A stretch of DNA of 64,000 bases, from the NCBI RefSeq assembly GCF_036242395.1, contig NZ_CP108458.1, forward strand, positions 7,874,001-7,938,000, given 5' to 3'. Positions 35,491-43,359 of this stretch are shown here, in pieces. This DNA is from Kitasatospora sp. NBC_01266 (lineage in GTDB: Bacteria; Actinomycetota; Actinomycetes; Streptomycetales; Streptomycetaceae). Within the stretch, counting starts at the first letter, position 1. Each line of letters begins with the position of its first letter. A program made the translations under genes and the position numbers. Under the pieces are notes generated by a model. That model was not told the origin of the DNA. It worked only from the letters and a program-made list of their open reading frames with translations, and made no database searches.

Positions 35491-37784
35491 TCGCGCTGTT
35501 GCGGTAGTTGGGCAAAGTAGGTTTGAAGCAGCTCGTGGCGGAACTCGTAGACCACGCCGACCTGCCGCAGGACGCCGCGTCGGTGGGCGTCTTCAAGGAA
35601 CGTCATCGCGTCCCAGGGCAGCTTGCCGGTGAACGGCAGCCAGATGCGGGCGAGAACCACCCACTGGCCCCACGCGGTCAGGCTGACTGCACTCCCGAGT
35701 CCGCCTCCGAGCCCGATGAGAATCGGCAGTCTGAGCGCCAGGGTGAAGGTCCATTGGATTGGGAGGCCCCAAATGGAGTAGTGCAGCAGCTCATCACTCA
35801 GCGAGACCCCGGCTCCGGCCACGATTCCGAGCAGCGGTGCGAACATGAGCAGTTGCAGAAGCACGGTCCGGCGGTTCCGGTCCAGCAGATCGCGTGGTCC
35901 AGGGGCTGTTTCGACGGCGATGGGAGCTTCGAGCCAGGCCATCAAGGTGCCTACCAGCCCGCCTGCGAGTGCGAACGAGAGCCCGAAGATGACGATGTAC
36001 GCGAGCCCGGCCAGGAACCACGTCGCACTCCCGGAGACCAGAGAGGGCACGAGTACGGCTAAGGGCCCGTCCGCGGCCCCGGCCACGAGCCCCGCCAGGA
36101 GCCCGATTCCAGCTCGCGTCCGGATCTCGCGCCCAGACCTGGCACTTGACCTCTCCGCCCAGCTTCCGATGGGCGTCCACACGCGCGATGGCTCCAACGC
36201 CGCACCTCTGAACCGGAACCCGATCGCGTGCGCGAATGCGAAGGCCAACGCGGCCGGGATGCCGTTGATCAGTGCGTCCACGAATCCAACGAGGAGTCCG
36301 TAGCCGATCCTGTACACGAGCCCGTGCCCAGGTGGGGCATAGGCGTGAACGGTGATGATCGTGTCCATGACTTCGACGATGAGTCCGAAGCCTGTCCCGG
36401 ACACGAGGCCGATCAGGATCAGGCGTTGCACCAGGCTCATGGTGGTGCCCAGTTCCCACCATTCGAGGCCAGGCGCGCGGCGCTGTTCACCGTGCTTTTC
36501 GGGGCCCTTTTCGAGGTGCTGTTCACGCCGCTCCTGGAGGTGACGGGCGAGGTAGGTGAACCATGCGGTCACATGTTTCGGATCGCGCCGCCAAAGGTTC
36601 CTGGACCATTTGTCCGGCGCCTTGAGGTCGGGGTGGGGCAGCGGCGGCGGGTCGTTCGGGTAGACCGATGGGACGAGCGATTTGAGCAGGTGGTCCTCGA
36701 TAGCTCGGGTATCGGGGAAGCTGCGGCGATCGGCGAGGTCCCCGGGAGCCCCACCCTTGTTCGGGAGTGCGTAGACCACACGGCACAGCCACAAGTTGAG
36801 CGGAACCTTCAGGGCGCTGGCCACGGTGCTGGACGGGTCCCTCTTCAGTGCCTTCACGAGCGGCTCCCACCGCTTTTGGTGCTGCGGGGTGGCGCTGCCG
36901 TGCAGGTAGTCCGCGACCTCATGGGCGGTCAGGGGCACGGGCTCGACCACGGCAGCCGCGCGGAGCACCTCAGTGTGGCTGATGGCTTCGAGGTAGTCGT
37001 CTGTCCGGCAGGTCAGGATCAGGGGGCCGCCCTGCTCAAGGACCCCGTTGATCTTCTCCAGTGCTGTCGGATGGTCGGCGGCGGGCAGCTCGTCCAGGCC
37101 ATCGAGCACCGGCAGGATGCGTTGGTAGGTGATGAGGGAGGAGGCCATGTCGCCGTCCAGGTGCGGGTACTCGCGCAACAGCTGCTGTTTCAGCCACACC
37201 TCCAGGTCCTCGTTCGCTGGCCGCCAGGAGGCAAGTGAGAGCAGGACCGGGACCGGGGCTCCCTCGCTCATCCGCTGGAGCAGCTCGATCACCAGCAGCA
37301 GAGCCAGGGTGCTCTTGCCACTGCCCGCCCCGCCCAGCACGACCAGCCTGCGCTGCCTCAGGCCCATGAACACGCCGGCGAAGGCAGTGAGGTTCGCAAC
37401 GTTTCCTGCGACCGGATTCCCTGTCAGGCGGAGATGGTCACCGGTCTCCTCGACGGGGCTCGCACGCCAGCGAAGGGGAAACGGCTCTGGTGCCCGCAGA
37501 CGGCGCAGACGGGCTTCCCGCCGCCACTGCGCCTCCACCACCTTTCCCAGCCTCTGCACCGCCGTCTCAAACGGATCGGGGAGAAGCATCTCGAAGTAGT
37601 TGATCTGGGTGTTGTTGTCGCCGATAACGATGGCGGTGTTGAAGACCAGACCCTGCTCAGCAGCAGACTCCGCAGCGGTCGCTTGGACCCGAGGCGGTCG
37701 TCCTGTCGGCTCCTCTTGCCGCTCGTGATCGCCGTCGACCCTTCGGCAGTGATCCTCCTCGGCGTTGGGCTCCACAGCGGTCAC
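35484..37784 (-). CDS. NACHT NTPase with N-terminal RHIM-like motif and C-terminal membrane domain (NLR-like)
   Basis: A 766-aa STAND-class protein. Residues 51-64 (AIVIGDNNTQINYF) form a short amyloid-type motif resembling RHIM cores such as VQVGDNN. The NACHT domain follows: Walker A GGAGSGKST at 151-159, Walker B ILPVLDGLDEL at 223-233, and LTCRTDDY as the next conserved strand. From about residue 455 to the end there are several Gly-rich transmembrane helices, ending in VVYEFRHELLQTYFA, as in many Streptomyces NACHT proteins. The GTG start overlaps the effector stop by 4 bp (GTGA), so both are translated together. NLRs oligomerise on sensing a trigger and nucleate their effector's amyloid motif; that function is inferred. 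The last codons run into repeat R1. Confidence 0.85.
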   Translation of the reverse strand: MTAVEPNAEEDHCRRVDGDHERQEEPTGRPPRVQATAAESAAEQGLVFNTAIVIGDNNTQINYFEMLLPDPFETAVQRLGKVVEAQWRREARLRRLRAPEPFPLRWRASPVEETGDHLRLTGNPVAGNVANLTAFAGVFMGLRQRRLVVLGGAGSGKSTLALLLVIELLQRMSEGAPVPVLLSLASWRPANEDLEVWLKQQLLREYPHLDGDMASSLITYQRILPVLDGLDELPAADHPTALEKINGVLEQGGPLILTCRTDDYLEAISHTEVLRAAAVVEPVPLTAHEVADYLHGSATPQHQKRWEPLVKALKRDPSSTVASALKVPLNLWLCRVVYALPNKGGAPGDLADRRSFPDTRAIEDHLLKSLVPSVYPNDPPPLPHPDLKAPDKWSRNLWRRDPKHVTAWFTYLARHLQERREQHLEKGPEKHGEQRRAPGLEWWELGTTMSLVQRLILIGLVSGTGFGLIVEVMDTIITVHAYAPPGHGLVYRIGYGLLVGFVDALINGIPAALAFAFAHAIGFRFRGAALEPSRVWTPIGSWAERSSARSGREIRTRAGIGLLAGLVAGAADGPLAVLVPSLVSGSATWFLAGLAYIVIFGLSFALAGGLVGTLMAWLEAPIAVETAPGPRDLLDRNRRTVLLQLLMFAPLLGIVAGAGVSLSDELLHYSIWGLPIQWTFTLALRLPILIGLGGGLGSAVSLTAWGQWVVLARIWLPFTGKLPWDAMTFLEDAHRRGVLRQVGVVYEFRHELLQTYFAQLPQQREQ

Positions 37785-38251
37785 TTGAAGTTGTTGTTCT
37801 GCTTGTTCCCGTCGCCGATCACGATCGCTGTCTTTCCATTGGTGGTGATCCCGCCGATGTGGTACTTGCCGGACTCGGGGCCCACGGACGCGTCGTGCGC
37901 CCGGACCTGGTCCACAGCCTGACGCAGTGCCTCGGCGAACTCCGCGTCGTGCTCGGCCGCGTCCTCCAACGCCAGCTCCAACCGTTTCCGGGTTCGCACG
38001 GCCAGCTCTTCCCGCTCGGAGGAAGCCTCCTGCAGCATGCTCTCCAGCGCCGGCTCAGCCCCCAACCGCGAAACCACCACCTCGTGCAGACGGTCCATCC
38101 CGGCGTCCAGCGCCGAATCGACCTCCGCATCCGCCCGCCCGGCCACCCGCCGTGCTTTGCGCACGGCCCACGCGAAAAGGTAGCCCACTGCCAGCTCCAC
38201 ACCCACCACGTTCGCCCCCTCGCAGGACACGTTCGCCACTACACCGACCAT
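37781..38251 (-). CDS. Small helical protein with C-terminal RHIM-like motif: candidate amyloid-triggered effector
   Basis: A 156-aa protein (start ATG 38251; an in-frame start 10 codons upstream is possible). Residues 13-31 are hydrophobic (ANVVGVELAVGYLFAWAV) followed by a basic patch KARRVAGR. Residues 40-120 are amphipathic, charged helix. Residues 142-155 (AIVIGDGNKQNNNF) repeat the motif found at the N-terminus of the adjacent NACHT protein. An N-terminal membrane-acting helical domain plus a C-terminal amyloid motif is the layout described for bacterial Bell-domain effectors, analogous to fungal HET-S. Whether this domain is truly Bell is not provable by eye. The tight 4-bp overlap with the NLR supports joint function. 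Confidence 0.7.
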   Translation of the reverse strand: MVGVVANVSCEGANVVGVELAVGYLFAWAVRKARRVAGRADAEVDSALDAGMDRLHEVVVSRLGAEPALESMLQEASSEREELAVRTRKRLELALEDAAEHDAEFAEALRQAVDQVRAHDASVGPESGKYHIGGITTNGKTAIVIGDGNKQNNNFK

Positions 38252-38303
38252 AGTTGTAAGCGCCGGGCCGCGCGGGCCCAAAGCTCAAGACCACCAGCGG
38301 ATC

Positions 38304-39533
38304 TCAGTCCCAGGGGTCCTCCTGTCGCATCGTGCCGCTCCCGGTGTCCTCGACAGCCACGGGCTCGCTCACCTGACCGTACGTCGGCGCAATTCGCCGA
38401 AGCCGGTGCTTCCTGCGCCAGACGCTGAAGGGGCCGACGGCGATGGCGGTCGCGATCAGGACCGCAGCGATCAGTAGCGGATATGGGAAGTGCTGCTTGA
38501 CCGGCGTGACGGTGGAGGCGGTACTGAGCGGGGCCCCACTGTCGGGCCGGGAGCTCGATGCACTGGCCGACGCGCTCGCATTGCCGGAAGTCGACGGTAC
38601 CGGGGTGGGCACAGCCGACCCCGAGGCGCTCGGTCCGCCCGTTCCAGCGGACGGAACCGTTCCAGTTGCCCCGCCTGCGGCGCCCGATCCACCTGTTCCA
38701 CCGCCCGTCGAGCCTGAGGAGTCACCTGACGTCCCCGATCCACCCGACGTCCCCGATCCACCCGACGTCCCCGATCCACGCGATGACGAACCGGTCTTGG
38801 TCCCCGAGGGCGTTCCGGCTGGGGTGCTGGGGTTCTTGCCGGCCGTCGGCCCGGGGGAGGGCGGGGGCGTCTGCGGGGAGGGCGGGGGCGTCTGCGGCGG
38901 AGGCTCCGTCACGGCGAAAGACCGGAGGACGTTGTCCTGTCCAGGGTCCAGCGCGCAGGACGCGCCAATCGTTCCCACGTAAGTCGGTGCACCGCTCGCG
39001 GTCCTTGGGGTGACCTGTACCTCGAAGTCCCCGATGGTCACCTTCCCCTGCCCCGGCTGGGGGAAGGTCATGATGGGCGCGGTGCCGGTCGCCGTGAGCG
39101 CGAACGAGCCGGACGCTGGGATAGCCGTCCTGGCAACCGCCATGGACAGGTTCTCCGCACGATTGACCTGTGGCGCCACAACCGTGCCTTGTCCGACCAC
39201 GGATCCGTCCACGCTCGTGGCACCGAGAATGGCTGCGTACTGCGTGAAGCTCGCGTCGACCGCCACCGTCCCGCGGATGGTGAACGGCGGACTGGGCTGG
39301 CCCACCATCAGCGAAGTCGGGATGTCCGCGTCGACCGTGATGTCTGCGGCATCGCCGACGATCCCGGACGAGCATGTGTAGCGCAGTGTCAACGAGACAG
39401 GGGCAGCGGCGGAGGACTCCACGTTGGGCACCGCCACCACCCCGACAGCAGCCATGACCGTCGCCGCCGCCCCGAGGACAGCCCGCCTCCCGAACCTTAC
39501 CGAGCGATGTTCTTTGCCGAGCATGATGCTCAT
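38304..39533 (-). CDS. Secreted, membrane-anchored DUF6801-like surface protein
   Basis: A 409-aa protein. GGAG lies 5 nt before ATG 39533. An N-terminal signal (RRAVLGAAATVMAAVGVVAVP) is followed by a ~180-residue beta-rich domain starting LTLRYTCSSGIVGDAADITV, which matches the DUF6801 domain of actinomycete surface proteins and has paired cysteines. A long Pro/Ser/Gly/Thr-rich stalk follows, then a hydrophobic helix (PLLIAAVLIATAIAVGPFSVW) and basic tail RRKHRLRR, so the domain is displayed outside. It lies 52 bp upstream of the RHIM effector gene on the same strand and may be part of the same operon. A sensor role for the NLR pair is speculation from position. Confidence 0.8.
   Translation of the reverse strand: MSIMLGKEHRSVRFGRRAVLGAAATVMAAVGVVAVPNVESSAAAPVSLTLRYTCSSGIVGDAADITVDADIPTSLMVGQPSPPFTIRGTVAVDASFTQYAAILGATSVDGSVVGQGTVVAPQVNRAENLSMAVARTAIPASGSFALTATGTAPIMTFPQPGQGKVTIGDFEVQVTPRTASGAPTYVGTIGASCALDPGQDNVLRSFAVTEPPPQTPPPSPQTPPPSPGPTAGKNPSTPAGTPSGTKTGSSSRGSGTSGGSGTSGGSGTSGDSSGSTGGGTGGSGAAGGATGTVPSAGTGGPSASGSAVPTPVPSTSGNASASASASSSRPDSGAPLSTASTVTPVKQHFPYPLLIAAVLIATAIAVGPFSVWRRKHRLRRIAPTYGQVSEPVAVEDTGSGTMRQEDPWD
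38725..38778 (-). repeat. Three 18-bp repeats in the Ser/Gly stalk
   Basis: Three consecutive 18-bp units (38725-38742, 38743-38760, 38761-38778; the last two identical) encode repeated SGGSGT on the - strand within the stalk of the DUF6801 protein. Copy-number change would alter stalk length in frame. Confidence 0.85.
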
Positions 39534-39670
39534 GATCACTCCATGACAACGGTCTCTCCGACGCGTCGCGCCGTACGGTGGGTCTTCCCATCGACTGACA
39601 GTGATGTTGCCGGTGGGTCTGACCCATCGATTGACTGACGTCTCGACTGTCCTGTTCCTCATCTGCGAAA

Positions 39671-39826
39671 GGCTGCGACAACAGGGCCTCCTGGATCCCT
39701 CGTTGGCGTAGACACCTTCCGAGACGCCACGAGGCCCTGCTTCCATGCCCGGCACCGACCGCGATCACCCGATCGAGACTCCCGTTCGATCGACAAACTC
39801 CTTGATCGGAACGACAGCAGCTACTG
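39671..39826 (+). repeat. Structured ~155-bp repeat, copy R2
   Basis: Direct-orientation partner of the copy at 35331-35490. The first half again folds (CAGGGCCTC and TTGGCGT pairing with ACGCCACGAGGCCCTG). The loop sequence and several stem bases differ from R1 while pairing is kept. It begins ~140 bp upstream of the DUF6801 gene, so R1 and R2 bracket the three-gene cassette. Confidence 0.75.
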
Positions 39827-40300
39827 AGGATCCATGCGGGCTATCTTGCATGCTTCGGGCCAGGGCCATGGAAGTTATCTCAAAGCACGAGCGCGAAGAA
39901 AGCCGATCCTTCCGCTGATCCGACGGGCTCACCGCATCGGAGAGGGGCCGTCAGGTTGAATCAGCGGCTTGGGAACACGGACTTGATCTGGTGTCAGTTC
40001 ACGCGGGCTTCGGACAGCAGTGTGGACCCCTGCTCAAGACAGGCCGGTTGGCAGCGAGTGGCCAGTCGGTGGACCGCCGCGCGGAGGTGGTCCGATCAGG
40101 TGCCGAAACGCCTCCGGCTCTCGAGTCCGATCCGCGCACGCCAGCCTTACCTGTGGGCCCTGCTGGACCCGGCGCGTGGTGTGCCCGGTGGAGGGCCCTG
40201 TGTTGCACATTCGGTCCCTGAATCGCCCTGCTGTCTCTGGCGGTTGAGCAGCGTTCCGCTAACCTGAGGACTCCTCGTGTTCAAGGAAGGGAGCCAGGAC
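39827..40300. other. Intergenic, upstream of GH1
   Basis: No gene is supported here. The last ~70 bp (from 40230) are the GH1 promoter/leader region, recognised because a diverged copy of it exists at 32998-33065. A Shine-Dalgarno-like AAGGAAGGGAG is at 40283-40293. Confidence 0.6.
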
Positions 40301-41659
40301 ATGCTGAACCGTCTTGATCTTCCGGCGGGCTTCCGCTGGGGTGTTTCGACCGCTGCCTATCAGGTCGAGGGGGCGGTGGACGAGGACGGGCGTGGGCCTT
40401 CGATCTGGGACGTGTTCGCCACGCGGCCCGGCGCCGTGCGGGACGGGTCCACCGGGCGGGTGGCCTGCGACCACTACCACCGCTACGCCGAGGACATCGC
40501 CTTGCTGCGCGGCCTGGGTCTGGACGGCTACCGCTTCTCGATCGCCTGGCCCAGGATCCAGCCCACCGGCAGCGGGCAGCCGAATCCGGCTGGACTCGCC
40601 TTCTACGACCGGCTGGTGGACGCCCTGCTCGCCGCCGGGATCACCCCGCTGCCGACGCTCTTCCACTGGGACCTGCCGCAGGCCCTGGAGGACGGCGGCG
40701 GCTGGCTGACCCGGGACACCGCGTACCGCTTCGCCGAGTACGCCGAGTTGGTGGTGGACCGGCTCGGTGACCGCATCCCCGCCTGGATCACGCTCAACGA
40801 GCCTTTCGTGCACATGGTGTTCGGCTACGCGCTGGGGATCCACGCCCCGGGGCGCACGTTGATGCTCGACGCGCTGCCGGCCGCTCACCACCAGCTGCTC
40901 GGGCACGGGTTGGCGGCGGCGCTGCTGCGCGAGCGCGGCCATCAGGTGATGACCGCCAACAACCTCACCCCCGTCTGGCCCGCGAGCGAGGCGGCGGCGG
41001 ATGTGGCGGCGGCAGAGGCGTACGACGCCCTGCACAACCGGCTGTTCACCGATCCGCTGCTGCTCGGGCGCTACCCGGACCTGAGCGCGTACGGCGTCGC
41101 GGAGGACCTCGGCGGATGCGTACGCCCCGGGGACCTGAAGCTGATCGCCGCTCCCGGGTTGGACGGGCTCGGCGTCAACTACTACAACCCGACCCGGATC
41201 GCGGCCCCGACCGACCCCGGCGGACTCCCGTTCACCGAGGCCGAGATCGAGGGTGTGGCGCGAACGGCCTTCGGCTGGCCGGTGGTTCCGGACGGCCTGC
41301 GCGAACTCCTGGTCGGCCTGCGGGACCGGTACGGCGACGCGCTGCCACCGATCACCATCACCGAGAACGGCTGCTCGGTCACCGACGAGCCCGGCCCCGA
41401 CGGCACCGTCCACGACCAGCCGCGCATCGACTACCTGGCCGGCCACCTCGACGCCCTCGCCGCGGCGGTGGCCCAAGGGGTCGACGTCCGTGGCTACTAC
41501 ACCTGGTCATTGATCGATAACTTCGAGTGGGCGGAGGGGTTCAGCCAGCGCTTCGGGCTGGTGCACGTCGACTTCGAGACGCAGAAGCGCACCCCGAAGG
41601 CGTCGTACGCCTGGTACCGCGACCTGATCGCTACGCACCGAAAGCGGAACGGGCGGTAG
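40301..41659 (+). CDS. GH1-family beta-glucosidase
   Basis: A complete 452-aa retaining glycosidase, cytoplasmic (no signal peptide), cleaving beta-glucosides such as cellobiose. The family-1 fold is covered from FRWGVSTAAYQVEGA at the N-terminus. The acid/base is E167 in TLNEP, the nucleophile E355 in ITENG, and the substrate-binding run is TWSLIDNFEWAEGFSQRFGLV. ATG 40301 is preceded by GGGAG. No sugar transporter adjoins it here, unlike typical ceb or bgl loci, although an MFS gene at 61.1 kb sits next to a decayed GH1 tail. Fragments of this gene recur at 32998, 47652, 50541, 53821, 53985, 55330 and 60955. Confidence 0.96.
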   Translation: MLNRLDLPAGFRWGVSTAAYQVEGAVDEDGRGPSIWDVFATRPGAVRDGSTGRVACDHYHRYAEDIALLRGLGLDGYRFSIAWPRIQPTGSGQPNPAGLAFYDRLVDALLAAGITPLPTLFHWDLPQALEDGGGWLTRDTAYRFAEYAELVVDRLGDRIPAWITLNEPFVHMVFGYALGIHAPGRTLMLDALPAAHHQLLGHGLAAALLRERGHQVMTANNLTPVWPASEAAADVAAAEAYDALHNRLFTDPLLLGRYPDLSAYGVAEDLGGCVRPGDLKLIAAPGLDGLGVNYYNPTRIAAPTDPGGLPFTEAEIEGVARTAFGWPVVPDGLRELLVGLRDRYGDALPPITITENGCSVTDEPGPDGTVHDQPRIDYLAGHLDALAAAVAQGVDVRGYYTWSLIDNFEWAEGFSQRFGLVHVDFETQKRTPKASYAWYRDLIATHRKRNGR

Positions 41660-41782
41660 ACCGGGCGGGACGAGGGTGGCGCAGATCGAAATCGCCTGAC
41701 CGAGCCCGTGGGAGGACAGTAGACGGAGATTCTGGCCGCACCAAACGATCACCACAGGCCGCGGCACACGGGAGCTTCCCGC

Positions 41783-41884
41783 GACGTCGACATCTGGGTG
41801 GCCAGTGCCTCGCCGGGCGGCGCACTGTGCCTGGTGCCGCTGTCCTTCGACAATGTCGGCAGCACCGTGGCGGGAATGGTGCCC
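41783..41884 (+). pseudogene. Fragment resembling a pyridoxamine-phosphate-oxidase-like protein
   Basis: One frame reads VDIWVASASPGGALCLVPLSFD, which matches the start of the split-barrel flavin-binding fold of PNPOx/F420-binding proteins. It lacks a start and stops resembling the family within about 35 codons. It lies in a 470-bp gap without other coding signal (41660-42130). Short remnant, low confidence. Confidence 0.4.
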
Positions 41885-42088
41885 ATCATGGTGAGGTGGC
41901 ATGAAGCGGGTCTCCCGGCCCATGGTTCTGCACGACATATCGCCGGTAGGGCTTGATGCAAACACCGGCGCTCGTGGTTGCCGGTAGAAAGGTGTCCCTG
42001 AGGTGGCTGCGACTCATCGCCGCCGTGACCTGCTGCCCGAGACGTCTCCCTTGTCCAGCGGCCGATGCCGGACTCTGGACAACCCCAA

Positions 42089-42122
42089 CGAGCCGTTGTT
42101 ACTCTCGAGTAACAACGGCTCG
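42089..42122. promoter_or_regulatory. 34-bp near-perfect palindrome before the monooxygenase gene
   Basis: Arms CGAGCCGTTGTTACT (42089-42103) and AGTAACAACGGCTCG (42108-42122) are exactly complementary. The core GTTACTCTCGAGTAAC is a typical TetR-type operator shape. It ends 30 bp before ATG 42152, so it may repress the monooxygenase gene. No TetR gene adjoins it. Confidence 0.6.
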
Positions 42123-42151
42123 GGTAAGCCGAGATGCGGATGGGGGCTTAC

Positions 42152-43261
42152 ATGTCGCATTCCATGTCGCAGGGACGCAGTGCCGGGATCGTGGGCGGCG
42201 GGATCGGCGGCCTCGCTTCCGCGATCGCGCTGCGCAAGGCCGGATGGCAGGTGACCGTCTACGAGCGGGCGCCGGAATTCACCGAAGTGGGCGCGGGAAT
42301 CTCCCTGTTCCCCAACGCGATCACTGCGTTGGACGCGCTCGGCGTGGGTGCCGCTGTTCAAGCCGCAGGGGTCGGCGAGGGTCCCGGTGAGGTCCGCAAC
42401 GCTGCCGGGCGGGTCCTGTTCACACGCTGGGCGAAACCGCTCGCGGGCGGATTCACGGTGCTGCACCGCGCGGACCTCATCTCCCTTCTCGCACAAGCAC
42501 TTCCGAGCGACTGCCTGCGGCCGGGCAGTTCGGTCGACGGGGTCACCCTCGACGGCACCCTGCGCGTCGGCGGCGAGACGGTGCGCCACGACCTGATCGT
42601 GGGTGCCGACGGAGTGCACAGCGCGATCCGGCAGCGCCTGTGGCCGGGCGACACCGCCGTGCGTCGCACCGGGATCACCGCCTGGCGCGGCGTGCTCGAC
42701 ACCCCTGTGTCCAAGTTCGCCGGTGGCATCGTCGGGGTGCATGCGGAATTCGGCGTGCTCCCGATGCGGGGCGGGCGCACCTACTTCTTCGCGGCCGCCC
42801 ACCCCGGCTTCGACAGCCTCGACCATTTCACCCAGTGGGCGTCGCCGGTGCCCGAGGTCCTCGCGGCGGCCGATCCGGCACGGATTCTGCGCGACGAGTT
42901 TCTCGAAGTTCCGGTGCCGAGAATGCTTGCTCTCGGGAAGGTCGCGTTGGTGGGCGACTCGGCGCACGCGATGCGCCCGGAACTCGGACAGGGTGCCGCC
43001 ATGGCCATCGAGGACGCGGTGACACTCGCGGCCTACGCGCCCGACCTGCGAGCCTATTCGAAGGCGCGGCGGCGACGGGTGCGGGCGGTGTCGTGGATAT
43101 CGCGCCAGATGACCCACAACAACATGCCAAACTCCCGGTGGCGCGCGACCGTGCGCGACGTCGGTACCCGCGCGGTGCCGGAGGGTGTGGCTCTCGCCCC
43201 GATGTCCTGGCTGTTCCGCTGGCACGCGCCCGCACCCGTCTCCGCCGATGTGCCACTTTGA
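42152..43261 (+). CDS. FAD-dependent aromatic monooxygenase
   Basis: A 369-aa flavoprotein hydroxylase of the PHBH/salicylate-hydroxylase group using NAD(P)H and O2. The N-terminal dinucleotide motif is GIVGGGIGGLASAIAL, the middle DG motif is DLIVGADGVHSAIR, and the third FAD motif is ALVGDSAHAMRPELGQGAAMAIEDA. ATG 42152 places the GxGxxG ~13 residues in; ATG 42134 is an alternative. The upstream palindrome suggests repressor control. It converges with the LysR gene. Substrate not identifiable. Confidence 0.92.
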   Translation: MSHSMSQGRSAGIVGGGIGGLASAIALRKAGWQVTVYERAPEFTEVGAGISLFPNAITALDALGVGAAVQAAGVGEGPGEVRNAAGRVLFTRWAKPLAGGFTVLHRADLISLLAQALPSDCLRPGSSVDGVTLDGTLRVGGETVRHDLIVGADGVHSAIRQRLWPGDTAVRRTGITAWRGVLDTPVSKFAGGIVGVHAEFGVLPMRGGRTYFFAAAHPGFDSLDHFTQWASPVPEVLAAADPARILRDEFLEVPVPRMLALGKVALVGDSAHAMRPELGQGAAMAIEDAVTLAAYAPDLRAYSKARRRRVRAVSWISRQMTHNNMPNSRWRATVRDVGTRAVPEGVALAPMSWLFRWHAPAPVSADVPL

Positions 43262-43359
43262 CGGAAGCCAGGCTCGCCGTTGTGCGTGCGATCCCGCCGT
43301 GCTGTGAGGTGACCCTGGAGTATGGACGTGTCCCGGTGAAGCGGCCGTACGGCGTCGGG

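Noticed and set aside
36228..37238. Plus-strand 336-codon frame opposite the NACHT gene
   Set aside because: No motif; the - strand has Walker A and B and a coupled start.
42348..43008. Extra frames inside the FAD monooxygenase
   Set aside because: Shadows; the real frame has all three flavin motifs.
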